Shown here piece after piece: positions 44,105 through 52,925 of a DNA stretch of 64,000 nt (within the stretch, counting starts at the first letter, position 1; each line of letters starts with the position of its first letter). Source of the stretch: an uncultured Rhodospirillales bacterium (GTDB taxonomy: Bacteria; Pseudomonadota; Alphaproteobacteria; Acetobacterales; Acetobacteraceae); the NCBI GenBank assembly GCA_903835235.1, contig CAILMF010000008.1, positions 62,001 through 126,000 on the forward strand. The letters are read 5' to 3'. A program made the position numbers and the translations under genes. The notes below the pieces were generated by a model, which saw nothing but the letters and a program-made list of their open reading frames with translations, ran no database searches and had not been told where the DNA came from.

Positions 44105-45922
44105 ATGGCCGAAAAACCGCCTGTCGAACCGCCGCAGTTCCGCCTGCCCGACCCGGCGCTGGTCACCCGCACCATGGCCGAGGTGGCCGAGCGCGGCCAG
44201 CGCATCGTCGGCGACTTCCTGAAGCGCCAGGCCGAAGGCGGTTCCTCGCCGGACCCGCTGAACCTGGGCGGCGCCTTCATGGAGATGACGGCGCGGCTGA
44301 TGGCCAATCCGGCCCGCCTGGTGCAGGCGCAGCTGGGCTTCTGGCAGGACTACCTGACGCTGTGGCAACACACCGCGCGCCGCATGATGGGCGAGGCGAC
44401 GCCGCCGGTGGTGGCGGAGGACCCGAAGGACCGCCGCTTCAAGGACGATGCCTGGCGCGAGAACGAGGTCTTCGACTTCATCAAGCAGAGCTACCTGCTG
44501 AGCGCCCGCTACTTCCAGAACGTGGCCGGCAGCGCCGATGGCATGAACGCCAAATCCGCCCAGAAGGTGGATTTCTACACTCGGCAATTCGTCGACGCGA
44601 TGAGCCCCAGCAACTTCCTGATGACCAACCCGGAAGTGCTGCGCAAAACCGCGGAAACCGGCGGCGAGAACCTGCTGAAGGGCCTCTCCCACCTGCTGGC
44701 GGACCTGGAGCGCGGCAAGGGCCAGCTGCGCATCAGCATGACCGACGACAGCAAGTTCAAGATGGGCGAGAACATCGCGATCTCCCCCGGCAAGGTCGTG
44801 TTCCAGAACGACCTGATGCAGCTGATCCAGTACACGCCGGCCACCAAGGAAGTCTTCAAGCGACCGCTGCTGATCTTCCCGCCCTGGATCAACAAGTTCT
44901 ACATCCTGGACCTGCGGCCCAGGAACTCCTTCGTCAAATGGGCGGTGGAACAGGGCCACACGGTGTTCATGGTGTCCTGGGTGAACCCGGACGAGCACCT
45001 GGCCCAGAAGGGCTTCGACGCCTACATGACGGAAGGCGTCTACGCCGCGCTGGACGCGGTGGAAAAGGCCACCGGCGAGCGCGAGGTGAATGCCATCGGC
45101 TATTGCCTGGGCGGCACGCTGCTGGCCACCACCCTGGCGCATATGGCGGCGAAGGGCATCGACCGGATCAAGACCGCGACCTTCTTCGTGACCATGACCG
45201 ACTTCGAGGAAGCCGGTGAGCTTGGCGTCTTCATCGACGAGGAACAGCTGAAGGCGCTTGAGGAGAAGATGAACAAGCGCGGCTTCCTCGACGGTGCCGA
45301 GATGGCCAGCACCTTCAACATGCTGCGCGCCAACGACCTGATCTGGTCCTTCGTGGTCAACAACTACCTGCTGGGGCAGGAGCCCTTCCCGTTCGACCTG
45401 CTGTACTGGAACGACGACAGCACCCGCATGCCCGCGAAGATGCACAGCTTCTACCTGCGGCGGATGTACCAGGCCAACGACCTGGTGAAGCCGGGCGCGA
45501 TCACGCTGCTGGGGGAGAAGATCGACCTGCGCAACATCAAGGTGCCGGCCTACTTCATCAGCACGCGGGAAGACCACATCGCGCCGTGGAAAAGCACCTA
45601 TCGCGGCACCCAGGTGCTGGGCGGGCCGGTGCGCTTCGTACTGGCGGCGTCAGGCCACATCGCCGGCGTGGTGAACCCGCCGGACAGCGGCAAGTACAGC
45701 CACTGGATCAACGACACGCTGCCGCCGACACCGGATGAATGGTTCGCCGGCGCCACGGAACTGGCCGGCAGCTGGTGGCCGGACTGGCACCGCTGGGTCA
45801 GCGCCCAGGGGAGCAAGGATGGGGCGCCGGAGAAGGTGGCGGCGCGGGTGCCCGGCAAGGGCAAGCTGAAGGCGCTGGAGGACGCGCCGGGCAGCTATGT
45901 GGCGGTGATGGCGAGTGACTGA
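44105..45922 (+). CDS. phaC: Class I poly(3-hydroxyalkanoate) synthase PhaC
   Basis: A 605-residue synthase that polymerises hydroxyacyl-CoA into PHA granules. The lipase-like box GYCLGG contains the catalytic Cys; the Asp is in FISTREDHIAPWKST and the His in AASGHIAGVVNPP. The PhaC_N region (FFIKQ-like FIKQSYLLSARYF, NPEVLRKTAETGGENLLKG) and length fit class I. The ATG before AEKPPVEPPQF was chosen over a frame that stays open far upstream. No phaA, phaB or phasin gene is nearby. Three unusual lipoprotein genes lie convergent downstream. Confidence 0.96.
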   Translation: MAEKPPVEPPQFRLPDPALVTRTMAEVAERGQRIVGDFLKRQAEGGSSPDPLNLGGAFMEMTARLMANPARLVQAQLGFWQDYLTLWQHTARRMMGEATPPVVAEDPKDRRFKDDAWRENEVFDFIKQSYLLSARYFQNVAGSADGMNAKSAQKVDFYTRQFVDAMSPSNFLMTNPEVLRKTAETGGENLLKGLSHLLADLERGKGQLRISMTDDSKFKMGENIAISPGKVVFQNDLMQLIQYTPATKEVFKRPLLIFPPWINKFYILDLRPRNSFVKWAVEQGHTVFMVSWVNPDEHLAQKGFDAYMTEGVYAALDAVEKATGEREVNAIGYCLGGTLLATTLAHMAAKGIDRIKTATFFVTMTDFEEAGELGVFIDEEQLKALEEKMNKRGFLDGAEMASTFNMLRANDLIWSFVVNNYLLGQEPFPFDLLYWNDDSTRMPAKMHSFYLRRMYQANDLVKPGAITLLGEKIDLRNIKVPAYFISTREDHIAPWKSTYRGTQVLGGPVRFVLAASGHIAGVVNPPDSGKYSHWINDTLPPTPDEWFAGATELAGSWWPDWHRWVSAQGSKDGAPEKVAARVPGKGKLKALEDAPGSYVAVMASD

Positions 45923-46001
45923 TGCCGGGCTGGCATGCCGGCGGCGCGGGGCAGCACAGCCCCGCGGTCCGGCACGCCGGCCAGTCCGCGGTTGCTGTTT
46001 G

Positions 46002-46661
46002 TCAGAACCCGCTGCCCATCCCAAGCCCCGGGGCGCTGCCGCCGGGCGAGGTGCCGACCTGCATGCCGATGAGGTCCTGGCTGCGGCCCTGCAGCCAGAG
46101 CCGGTTGGTATCCATCCGCGCCAGGTCCTGCTGGGCCAGGCTGGTCGCCGCCGCGGCCTGGGGCAGCGGGCCAGGTTCAGCGAAGCGGCGGACCGAAGCG
46201 GCCCCGCCCGGGCGGAACAGCCCCACCGGCAAGGCCGCCGCCGCCTGATCCGGCTGGCCGGCCCGCAGCGCCCGCGCCACCGCCAGCAGCGCGCGGATCA
46301 CGCGTTGCGGCTCGGCGCTGTCGTTGACGCCCAGCGCCGCGCGCAGCTCCTCCCGCGCCAGGCCAAGGCTCATCACCGTGGTCTGCGGCATCGCGGCATA
46401 GGCCTCGGACCGCGGCAGCACCATGGAGAGGTACTCCAGCTGCGCCGCCGCCTGGGCCACCTCGGCCGGCTTCTCCGCCAGGCTCAGCCCGGCATCGGCA
46501 AAGGCGGCGGCACTGGCGACAATCGCCGCCCGCACCGGGTCCGCCAGCTGGCCGGGCTGGTTGCCCGCGCCCAGCTCGGCCGGCGGCGGCGGGGCGGCCG
46601 GCGTGCGCAGTTCGGCGCAGCCGGCCAGCACCACCAGCAGCGGGAGCACAACCCGCCGCAT
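46002..46661 (-). CDS. Tandem paralogous lipoprotein 3
   Basis: A 219-residue predicted lipoprotein (signal LPLLVVLAGC with lipobox Cys at residue 16). It shares with the two genes upstream a common plan: a DPVRAAIVASAAAFADAG-type segment, an Ala-rich helix ending in EYLS, an EELRAALGV motif, and a helix VIRALLAVARALR. A unique tail is rich in Gly, Met and Ser (GMQVGTSPGGSAPGLGMG). Its start overlaps the stop of gene 2. The family is not recognised; location is probably periplasmic or outer-membrane. Confidence 0.78.
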   Translation of the reverse strand: MRRVVLPLLVVLAGCAELRTPAAPPPPAELGAGNQPGQLADPVRAAIVASAAAFADAGLSLAEKPAEVAQAAAQLEYLSMVLPRSEAYAAMPQTTVMSLGLAREELRAALGVNDSAEPQRVIRALLAVARALRAGQPDQAAAALPVGLFRPGGAASVRRFAEPGPLPQAAAATSLAQQDLARMDTNRLWLQGRSQDLIGMQVGTSPGGSAPGLGMGSGF

Positions 46662-47242
46662 CAGAAGCGGCCGAACCCACTCCGGCGCAGCACGCGGCTG
46701 GCTTCCTGCGCGGCCTGGTTGGTCACGGGCAGGTCCGGCAGGCTGGCCAGCCGGGCCAGGGTGGCCGGGCCGCCCAGGGTGAAGATCGGCTGCGAGAGCA
46801 CCACCTCGGCCGAGCGGGGCTGGCCGCCCTGCAGCGCGCGCGCGGCGGCGAACATGCCGTCGATCACGGCCTGCGGCGGGGCGGCAGGGCTGATGCCCAG
46901 CGCGCGGCGCCATTCCGCCTGCGCCGACGGAAAGATGGTGCTGGCGGTGGTGGAGCCACCGGCGCTGCGCGGGTTGGAGGCGATCTCCACCTTCAGGAAC
47001 TCCATCTCCGCCACCGCACGGGCCGCCTGGGCCGGCTTGCCGGCCAGCTGGGACCGGTTGGAGAAGGCGATGGTGCTGTTGTTGATGGCGGAGCGCATCG
47101 GGTCACCCGCACCGGCATAGGCATCCTCCGGCAAGCTCGCGGTCTGTTCCACCGGCAGGCCCAGCGAGGACAGCGACGGCAGGGTGCAGGCCCCGAGCCC
47201 CAGGGCAAGGAGCAGGCTGGCGGTGGTGGTGAGGCGCGACAT
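46661..47242 (-). CDS. Tandem paralogous lipoprotein 2
   Basis: A 193-residue predicted lipoprotein (TTTASLLLALGLGAC, Cys near residue 20). Shared plan with its neighbours: ASLPEDAYAGAGDPMRSAINNS, a helix ending MEFLKVEIAS, AEWRRALGISP and VIDGMFAAARALQ, then FTLGGPATLARLASLPDLP. It is closest to gene 1. The ATG before SRLTT was taken as start. The gene lies between the other two with 21 bases upstream and a one-base overlap downstream, so the three form one operon. Confidence 0.8.
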   Translation of the reverse strand: MSRLTTTASLLLALGLGACTLPSLSSLGLPVEQTASLPEDAYAGAGDPMRSAINNSTIAFSNRSQLAGKPAQAARAVAEMEFLKVEIASNPRSAGGSTTASTIFPSAQAEWRRALGISPAAPPQAVIDGMFAAARALQGGQPRSAEVVLSQPIFTLGGPATLARLASLPDLPVTNQAAQEASRVLRRSGFGRF

Positions 47243-47263
47243 CGGTAGTTCCTTCATTGGGGC

Positions 47264-47824
47264 TTACTGGCCGCGCCCGCCGGCGGAATCCCCGCCGGGG
47301 CTGGTGCGGCCCACGAAATCGATTCGGTTCAGTTCCTGCTGGGTCTCGGCCGCCGCCAGCGCGGTGTGCGGCAGCGGCGGCAGGGCGCCCAGGCGGGCAA
47401 AGGTTGTGGCGGGTTGCGGATAGAGTGCCTGAGGCAGCGCCTCGGCGCCACCACCGCGCACCACGGCGTAGAGTGAATCCACCACGGGCTGCGGCAGCGC
47501 ATCCGGCGCAATGCCCAGCGCCTCGCGCCATTCCGTCCGCGCGCGCTGCAACCCGAAGGTCACCTGCGGCTGGAACTCGACCCAGCGCGGGCCGACGGGG
47601 ATTTCCGCGGCCAGGTATTCCATGCCGGCCAGGGCGCGCGCCGCCTCGCCCGGCTGCCCCGCCAGTACCGCCGGGGCGTTGAAGACGTAGGCGCTGCGCA
47701 GGATGGTCGTGCGCGTCGGGTCGCCAGAGCCGAGCACGGCATCGGGCGGCAAGCTGGCAGTGGGCGGCAATGGGCCGCAGGCGGCAAGGCCCACCACCAG
47801 GCAGAATGGCATGAAGCGACGCAT
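47264..47824 (-). CDS. Tandem paralogous lipoprotein 1
   Basis: A 186-residue predicted lipoprotein (RRFMPFCLVVGLAACG). The family plan is present: ASLPPDAVLGSGDPTRTTILRS, a helix ending MEYLAAEIPV, TEWREALGIAPDALPQPV and a final LGALPPLPHTALAAAETQQEL. It is the first gene of the lipoprotein operon. The conserved E-x-R-x-ALGI motif and alternating helices in all three suggest a compact helical domain under selection. No known domain was recognised. The link to the convergent phaC gene is positional only. Confidence 0.8.
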   Translation of the reverse strand: MRRFMPFCLVVGLAACGPLPPTASLPPDAVLGSGDPTRTTILRSAYVFNAPAVLAGQPGEAARALAGMEYLAAEIPVGPRWVEFQPQVTFGLQRARTEWREALGIAPDALPQPVVDSLYAVVRGGGAEALPQALYPQPATTFARLGALPPLPHTALAAAETQQELNRIDFVGRTSPGGDSAGGRGQ

Positions 47825-47914
47825 GGCGTTGTCTCCTCCGTTTCCCCTGGGGTGAACTTCGCCGGCAGACTGGCCTGCGGTAACGGGTGGGGCAACCGAA
47901 GCTTCGTTAATGCC

Positions 47915-48892
47915 TCAGTAACAGCCCGCAACACGGCCGCGTGAGCGGACCAGCGCCAGCACGGTGCGGCAGGTGGGCACCGGCAGCTCCACCATCTCGG
48001 CCAGTTCCACCACGCTGCCCAGCAGCGCGTCGATCTCCATGGGACGGCCGCGTTCCAGGTCCTGCAGCATGCTGGTCTTGTGCGCGCCCACCTCGGCGCC
48101 GCCGGCGATGCGCTTGTCGACATCGATGGCGAATTTCACGCCGAGCGCCTCGGCCACGGCCTGGGCTTCCAGCATCATCTGGCGGCAGACCGCGCGCAGT
48201 TCCGGCTCGCCGGTGATGATGTCGAGCGTCGCGCCGGTCAGCGCGGAAAGCGGGTTGAAGGCCAGGTTGCCCCACAGCTTGACCCACATCTCGTCGCGGA
48301 TGCGCGGGCGGACCGGGGCCTTGAAGCCGGCCGCCATCAGCGCCTTGGAGAGCGCCTCGGCGCGCGGGCTGCGGCTGCCATCCGGCTCGCCCAAGGTGAA
48401 GCGGTCGCCGTAGGTGTGGTCGATGACGCCGGGCTCCGGCACCTCGGCCGCGGGATAGACGATGCAGCCGATGGCGCGGCTGGGGTGCAGCAGCTCGCCC
48501 ACCGTGCCGTCGGGGTCCACGGAGGTGACGCGACGATCCTCGTGGGCGCCGGGCAGCTTATAAAAATACCACCAGGGGATGCCGTTGACGGCCGAGACGA
48601 TGGCGGTCTCTGGCCCCAGCAGCGGCTGCATCTGCTTCGCGGCGCCGGGCAGCGAATGGGCCTTCAAGGTTACCACAACGTAATCCTGCGGCCCCGCTTC
48701 CTCGGCTGAGGCGACGCAGCGCGGGTGGGTGACGGACTCCACGCCCTCGCTGCGCAGGCGCAGGCCATGCTGCTGCATGGCGGCCAAATGCGGGCCGCGG
48801 GCGATGACGGTGACCTCGTGCTCGCCCTTGGCGGCCAGCTTGGCGGCCATCAGGCCGCCGATGGCGCCGGCGCCGAAAATGCAGATCTTCAT
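47915..48892 (-). CDS. Ketopantoate reductase-like (PanE/ApbA family) dehydrogenase
   Basis: A 325-residue NADP-dependent dehydrogenase. The Rossmann start is MKICIFGAGAIGGLMAAKLA; the catalytic region includes VVVTLKAHSLPGAA (Lys) and VKLWGNLAFNPLSALTGATL (Lys, Asn), and the C-terminal HKTSMLQDLERGRPMEIDALLG motif is typical. It reduces a 2-keto acid, ketopantoate in true PanE, though paralogs act on other substrates. The ATG before KICIFG was chosen. It follows the acyl-CoA ligase gene on the same strand beyond a hairpin-rich spacer. Confidence 0.85.
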   Translation of the reverse strand: MKICIFGAGAIGGLMAAKLAAKGEHEVTVIARGPHLAAMQQHGLRLRSEGVESVTHPRCVASAEEAGPQDYVVVTLKAHSLPGAAKQMQPLLGPETAIVSAVNGIPWWYFYKLPGAHEDRRVTSVDPDGTVGELLHPSRAIGCIVYPAAEVPEPGVIDHTYGDRFTLGEPDGSRSPRAEALSKALMAAGFKAPVRPRIRDEMWVKLWGNLAFNPLSALTGATLDIITGEPELRAVCRQMMLEAQAVAEALGVKFAIDVDKRIAGGAEVGAHKTSMLQDLERGRPMEIDALLGSVVELAEMVELPVPTCRTVLALVRSRGRVAGCY

Positions 48893-48916
48893 GGGGAGGT
48901 CTCCGTATGGCTTCCC

Positions 48917-48999
48917 CTCCCCCGTTGGCGGGGGAGAGTCGGGGGGGGGTGGGGCGGTGCTGGCCCCCACCCCATCCCTCCCCCGCCCGCGGGGGAGGG
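48917..48999. terminator. G-rich double hairpin between the ligase and panE-like genes
   Basis: CTCCCCCG-TTGG-CGGGGGAG (48917-48936) and CCCTCCCCCG-CCCG-CGGGGGAGGG (48976-48999) are two perfect stems. The span between includes runs of nine and four G, so G-quadruplex formation is possible on the plus strand. This kind of GC-rich palindromic spacer is probably a transcription end or a dispersed repeat. Confidence 0.55.
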
Positions 49000-49007
49000 T
49001 GTTTGGT

Positions 49008-50531
49008 TCAGGCGGTCACGCCCAGCTTTTCGGCCAGGCCGATGCGCATCAGCTTGCCGGTCGCACCCTTCGGGATTTCCGCCAGGAAGACGATCTTGCG
49101 CGGCACCTTGAAGTCCGCCAGGTGCTTCGCGGCGTGGTCGCGCAGCTCGCGCTCCGTCACCTCCATGCCTTCCTTCAGCACCACGGCGGCGCCGACTTCC
49201 TCGCCCAGCATGGTGTGCGGAATGCTGAAGGTCAGCGCCTGGGCCACGGCGGGGTGCTCGCTCAGCACGCCGTCCACCTCCAGCGGGCTGACCTGCTCGC
49301 CGCCGCGCTTGATCAGTTCCTTCAGCCGGCCGGTCAGCAGCAGGTAGCCATCGGCGTCGAACATCCCCTGGTCGCCGGTGCGGAACCAGCCCTTGGTGAA
49401 GGCCTTTTCGTTCGCTTCCGGATTGGCCTCGTAGCCATGCGTCACGTTGGCGCCGCGGATGACGACCTCGCCGATCTCGCCCTTGGGCAAAATCTCGCCG
49501 TCATCATCCATGATGGCCACTTCCGGCCCGGCGGGCAGGCCGACCAGGCCGGGCTTCTGCGCGCGGGGCGGCAGCGGGTTGCTGCACATCTGGTGGCTGG
49601 CCTCGGTCATGCCATAGGCCTCGATCACCGGGGCGCTGAACGCCGCGGCCAGGTCCTTCATCGCCTGCGCCGGCAGGCTGGCGGAGGAGGAGCGGATGAA
49701 GCGCAAGGGCGCGCGGCGGATGACCTCCGCGTTGCGCTCGGCCCGCTGCAAAATCGCCTGATGCATGGTCGGCACCGCCGTGTACCAGCTGGGGCGTTCG
49801 GCATCCAACAGGCCGAAGAAGCGCAGCGCGTTGAAGCCAGGCGTGCAGATGACGGCGCCGCCGGCGGCCAGGGAGGCCAGCGTCGCCGCGATGAGGCCGT
49901 GGATGTGGAACAGCGGCATCACGTTGAGGCAGGCATCGGCGCGGGTCAGCGCGAGCGTCCCGGCGATGTTGCGGGCACTGGCGGAAACATTGCCATGGGT
50001 CAGCGGCACGATCTTCGGCCGCGCCGTGGTGCCGGAGGTGTGCAGCACCAGCGCCACGTCTTCTTCCAACGCCATGCCGGGCTTGGCGGCGGCGCCGGGG
50101 GTGCCACCTTCCAGGCTGAAGCGGCCGGCGCCGCCGACGGTGTCGGGCACCAGTTCCAGCACCGGCACGCCCAGCTTCTGCGCCACGGCGCGGGCCGGGG
50201 TTTCCCAGCCGGCCTGCACCACCAGCGCCTTCGCGCTCAGGTCGGTCAGGTAGAACTCGAACTCCTCGGCCTTGTAGGCCGGGTTCAGCGGGGCGGTGGT
50301 GGCGCCGCCGGCAATGGCGACGAAGGCGGCGGCCATTTCCGGGCCGTTCGGCAGCACGATCGCCACCCGGTCGCCACGGCCGATGCCGATGCCGTTCAGC
50401 CGGGCGACCGTGCTGGCGGTCAGTTCGCGCAGGCCACCATAGGACAGCGAGGCGCGTTCCGGCGCGCGGATGGCGGGCAGGCTGGCCTCGCCCACCTGGA
50501 GCAATTGGGCGACGGTCTTGAAGTCAGGCAT
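49008..50531 (-). CDS. Acyl-CoA synthetase, oxalyl-CoA-synthetase-like
   Basis: A 507-residue AMP-forming ligase. The P-loop is LVLHTSGTTARPKIVPLTHGN; other core motifs are EAYGMTEASHQ, GWFRTGDQG and GRLKELIKRGGE, with the adenylation Lys in PKGATGKLMR. The pattern is that of the oxalyl-CoA synthetase/AAE3 group, which makes oxalyl-CoA from oxalate, ATP and CoA. The gene just upstream encodes an OxlT-like carrier, which supports oxalate as substrate. Other short dicarboxylates remain possible. An oxalyl-CoA decarboxylase is not in the window. Confidence 0.82.
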   Translation of the reverse strand: MPDFKTVAQLLQVGEASLPAIRAPERASLSYGGLRELTASTVARLNGIGIGRGDRVAIVLPNGPEMAAAFVAIAGGATTAPLNPAYKAEEFEFYLTDLSAKALVVQAGWETPARAVAQKLGVPVLELVPDTVGGAGRFSLEGGTPGAAAKPGMALEEDVALVLHTSGTTARPKIVPLTHGNVSASARNIAGTLALTRADACLNVMPLFHIHGLIAATLASLAAGGAVICTPGFNALRFFGLLDAERPSWYTAVPTMHQAILQRAERNAEVIRRAPLRFIRSSSASLPAQAMKDLAAAFSAPVIEAYGMTEASHQMCSNPLPPRAQKPGLVGLPAGPEVAIMDDDGEILPKGEIGEVVIRGANVTHGYEANPEANEKAFTKGWFRTGDQGMFDADGYLLLTGRLKELIKRGGEQVSPLEVDGVLSEHPAVAQALTFSIPHTMLGEEVGAAVVLKEGMEVTERELRDHAAKHLADFKVPRKIVFLAEIPKGATGKLMRIGLAEKLGVTA

Positions 50532-50630
50532 CGGCGGCCTCGTTCTTTCTCAGGACGGTAGCGGCTTGTTTAACGCAAACGCCGGCCAGGTAAAATCACC
50601 CGGCCGGCGGTGCGAGGCGGGCCGTGGGGG

Positions 50631-51959
50631 TCAGCGCAGTGCCTCGCCGGCGATGACGGCGGCATGCGGCAACTCGTTCTCCACCGCCGGCGGCAGTTGC
50701 CGCCTGGCCATGCGGGCGCGCATCGGCTTGACCAGCAGCAGCGCCATGGCGCTGGCCAGCAGGTTGGCGGCGACCACCACGTAGAACACGCCGTTCCAGC
50801 TGCCCGTCGCCTCCTGCACCCAGGAGGAGAACGGCACCAGCAGCGCCGCCGTGCCCTTGGCAGTGTAGAGCATGCCGTAATTGGCCGTGGCGTATTTGCG
50901 GCCGTAGATGTCGGTGCAGAGGCTGGGGAACAGGCTGTAGATCTCGCCCCAGGCGAAGAACACGAAGCCCGAGAGCACCACGAACAGCACGGGGTCGTGG
51001 GCGAAGGTGGCCAGCAGCCAGATGCCGATGCCTTCCAGCCCGAAGGCGATGAACATGGTGTTCTCGCGGCCGATATGGTCGCTGACCCAGCCGAAGAAGG
51101 GCCGCGTCAGGCCGTTGAGGATGCGGTCGATGGAGAGCGCGAATTGCAGCGCCGGCAGGGTGAGGCCGAGCACGCTGACCGGCACATCGGCCACGCCATA
51201 GTCGCGCGCCATCGGCGCCAGCTGGGCCACCGCCATCAGCCCGCCGGCGCAGACCATGACGAACATGGCGTAGAGCACCCAGAACAGCGGGCTGCGGGCG
51301 ACCTCGCCGGGGGTGTAGTCGCGCGCGGATTGCGCCGCCAGCGTGGCGGCCGAGGGGGCCGGGGTTTCGCCCGGCTTCGGTGCCCGCAGGAACACCGCGG
51401 CGGCGATGACGATGATCCCCTGGCCCAGGCCGAACCAGAGGAAGGCGGCCTGGTAGCCCTGCGACGCGATGGTGTTGGCGATGGGGATGACGGTGAGCGC
51501 GGAGCCACCGCCGAAGCCGCCGGCGACGATGCCCGCCGCCAGGCCGCGCCGGTCCGGGAACCACTTCAGCGCATTGCCGACGCTGGCGGAATAGACCACG
51601 CCGGCGCCGATGCCGCCCAGCGCCGCCGCCAGGTAGAGCACGACGAGCGAGGTGGCATAGCTGTTGGCCACCCAGGCGCAGCCGACCATCAACCCGCCCA
51701 GGGCCACGCTGATGGCCGGGCCGAAGCGGTCGATCAGCCAGCCTTCGATCGGCACCAGCCAGGTCTGCATCAGGATGAAGATGGTGAAGGCGATCTGGAT
51801 GTCGCGGCGCGACCAGCCCTGCGCCTGTTCGATGGGGGTGACGAAGAGGGTCCAGCCATATTGCAGGTTGGCGATCATCACCATGCAGGTGACGCCGAGG
51901 GCGAGTTGCAGCCAACGCCAGGGCGGCGTCGGCGCGGCCGCGGAAGTGGTGTGGGACAT
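50631..51959 (-). CDS. oxlT: OxlT-like oxalate/formate MFS antiporter
   Basis: A 442-residue MFS protein with about 12 helices. The N-terminal NLQYGWTLFVTPIEQAQGWSR, IQIAFTIFILMQTWLVPIEGWL and DRFGP segments are those of OxlT oxalate:formate exchangers. A Lys-rich region near helix 11 (MLYTAKGTAALLVPF) contains the Lys that pairs with the dicarboxylate in OxlT. It lies 99 bases upstream of the ligase gene on the same strand. The pair would import and activate oxalate. The upstream region is exceptionally AT-rich. Confidence 0.8.
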   Translation of the reverse strand: MSHTTSAAAPTPPWRWLQLALGVTCMVMIANLQYGWTLFVTPIEQAQGWSRRDIQIAFTIFILMQTWLVPIEGWLIDRFGPAISVALGGLMVGCAWVANSYATSLVVLYLAAALGGIGAGVVYSASVGNALKWFPDRRGLAAGIVAGGFGGGSALTVIPIANTIASQGYQAAFLWFGLGQGIIVIAAAVFLRAPKPGETPAPSAATLAAQSARDYTPGEVARSPLFWVLYAMFVMVCAGGLMAVAQLAPMARDYGVADVPVSVLGLTLPALQFALSIDRILNGLTRPFFGWVSDHIGRENTMFIAFGLEGIGIWLLATFAHDPVLFVVLSGFVFFAWGEIYSLFPSLCTDIYGRKYATANYGMLYTAKGTAALLVPFSSWVQEATGSWNGVFYVVVAANLLASAMALLLVKPMRARMARRQLPPAVENELPHAAVIAGEALR

Positions 51960-52403
51960 GGGCGTTCTCCCCTAATGGCCAGCTGAATTGGGTTGATTCG
52001 ATGAGAGGATGATCCGAGGATCGCGACCGTCCATCACCCGTTCGGGTGAGACGCCGCGCGGGGGCACCTGGCCGGTGGCAGGCGGTTGGCGCCGGGGTCC
52101 GGGAGGCGGGTGCTGGGTATCGGGCATCTGGTTCGTTCCGCTGCTGGCTGGAACGATGCTCTCAGGCGGGACCGGGGCGAGGCGAGTGAAGAAACCGTTA
52201 GGTTAAGAAATTATCTAATATTTTCTTATGTTTACGCATGCTCTTCGCCGATTTTCGCGCAATTTACCCGGTTTTGCGGCAATTCTGTCGATAATTTACC
52301 CGTTGGCGCTGCGCGTGCGGCGCCCCCGCCCCGGTGGGACCGGGGCGTTGCGACGGGGCGAACCAGGCCGAGCGGCCCGGGCGATGCGGTGGCGCGGCCG
52401 GTA
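51960..52403. other. 444-base intergenic region with AT-rich island upstream of oxlT
   Basis: No gene is supported here. From about 52190 to 52302 the sequence is strikingly AT-rich for this genome (TTAAGAAATTATCTAATATTTTC and on). It contains three TTTACSC heptamers at an exact 32-base spacing. It is the promoter side of the minus-strand oxlT gene and the 3' side of the carbonic anhydrase gene. Probably a regulatory region. Confidence 0.6.
52231..52302. promoter_or_regulatory. Three phased TTTACSC sites
   Basis: TTTACGC (52231), TTTACCC (52263) and TTTACCC (52295) lie 32 bases apart, about three helical turns. The last two sit in identical AATTTACCCG decamers (52261-52270, 52293-52302). Such phasing suits a regulator binding one DNA face upstream of oxlT. 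Prediction only. Confidence 0.4.
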
Positions 52404-52925
52404 TCAGCCCAGCGAGGCGCGGTGGCGGTGGCCCAGTTCCGCGTAATGCGCGGCGGTGCGGTCGAAGCCGGCGCTCTCGGCGTCGGTCAGCAGCTTGCGC
52501 AGCTTGGCCGGGTTGCCCATCCACTGCTCCTGCCGGCCCATCACCTTGTTGGGCGGCAGGATCGAGCCGGCGGCCAGCATCGAGCCTTCATGCATCACCG
52601 CGCCATCCAGCACGGTGGCGCCCATGCCGACGAAGGCGCGGTCCTCCAGCGTGCAGGCATGGATGATGCAGGCATGGCCGATGGTGACCTGGTTGCCGAG
52701 GATGCAGGGCTCGCGCCCTCGGTTGACGTGCAGGATGCTGCCATCCTGGATGTTGGTCGCCTCGCCGATGCGGATGAAGTTGGTGTCTCCGCGCAGCACG
52801 CAGTGGTACCAGACCGTACTGTTGGGGCCGATCTCGACATCACCGATGACCGCGGCGGTGGGCGCGACCCAGGCCGTGGGGTGGATGCGCGGCCACTTGC
52901 CCTCGAAGGGGAAGATGCTGGTCAT
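52404..52925 (-). CDS. Gamma-carbonic-anhydrase-family protein
   Basis: A 173-residue left-handed beta-helix protein. Hexapeptide repeats run through residues 15-130 ([67 protein letters not shown]). Three metal-binding His positions of the gamma class are visible (in SILHVN, IGHAC and IIHAC). Many family members are inactive as carbonic anhydrases and their role is open. The start overlaps the argC stop (ATGA), so it is translated with argC. Confidence 0.9.
   Translation of the reverse strand: MTSIFPFEGKWPRIHPTAWVAPTAAVIGDVEIGPNSTVWYHCVLRGDTNFIRIGEATNIQDGSILHVNRGREPCILGNQVTIGHACIIHACTLEDRAFVGMGATVLDGAVMHEGSMLAAGSILPPNKVMGRQEQWMGNPAKLRKLLTDAESAGFDRTAAHYAELGHRHRASLG

Noticed and set aside
42047-45922. 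PhaC with a nearly 700-residue N-terminal extension
   Set aside because: The upstream part is antisense to the aminotransferase and lipoprotein genes. Class I PhaC length is reached from the ATG at 44105.
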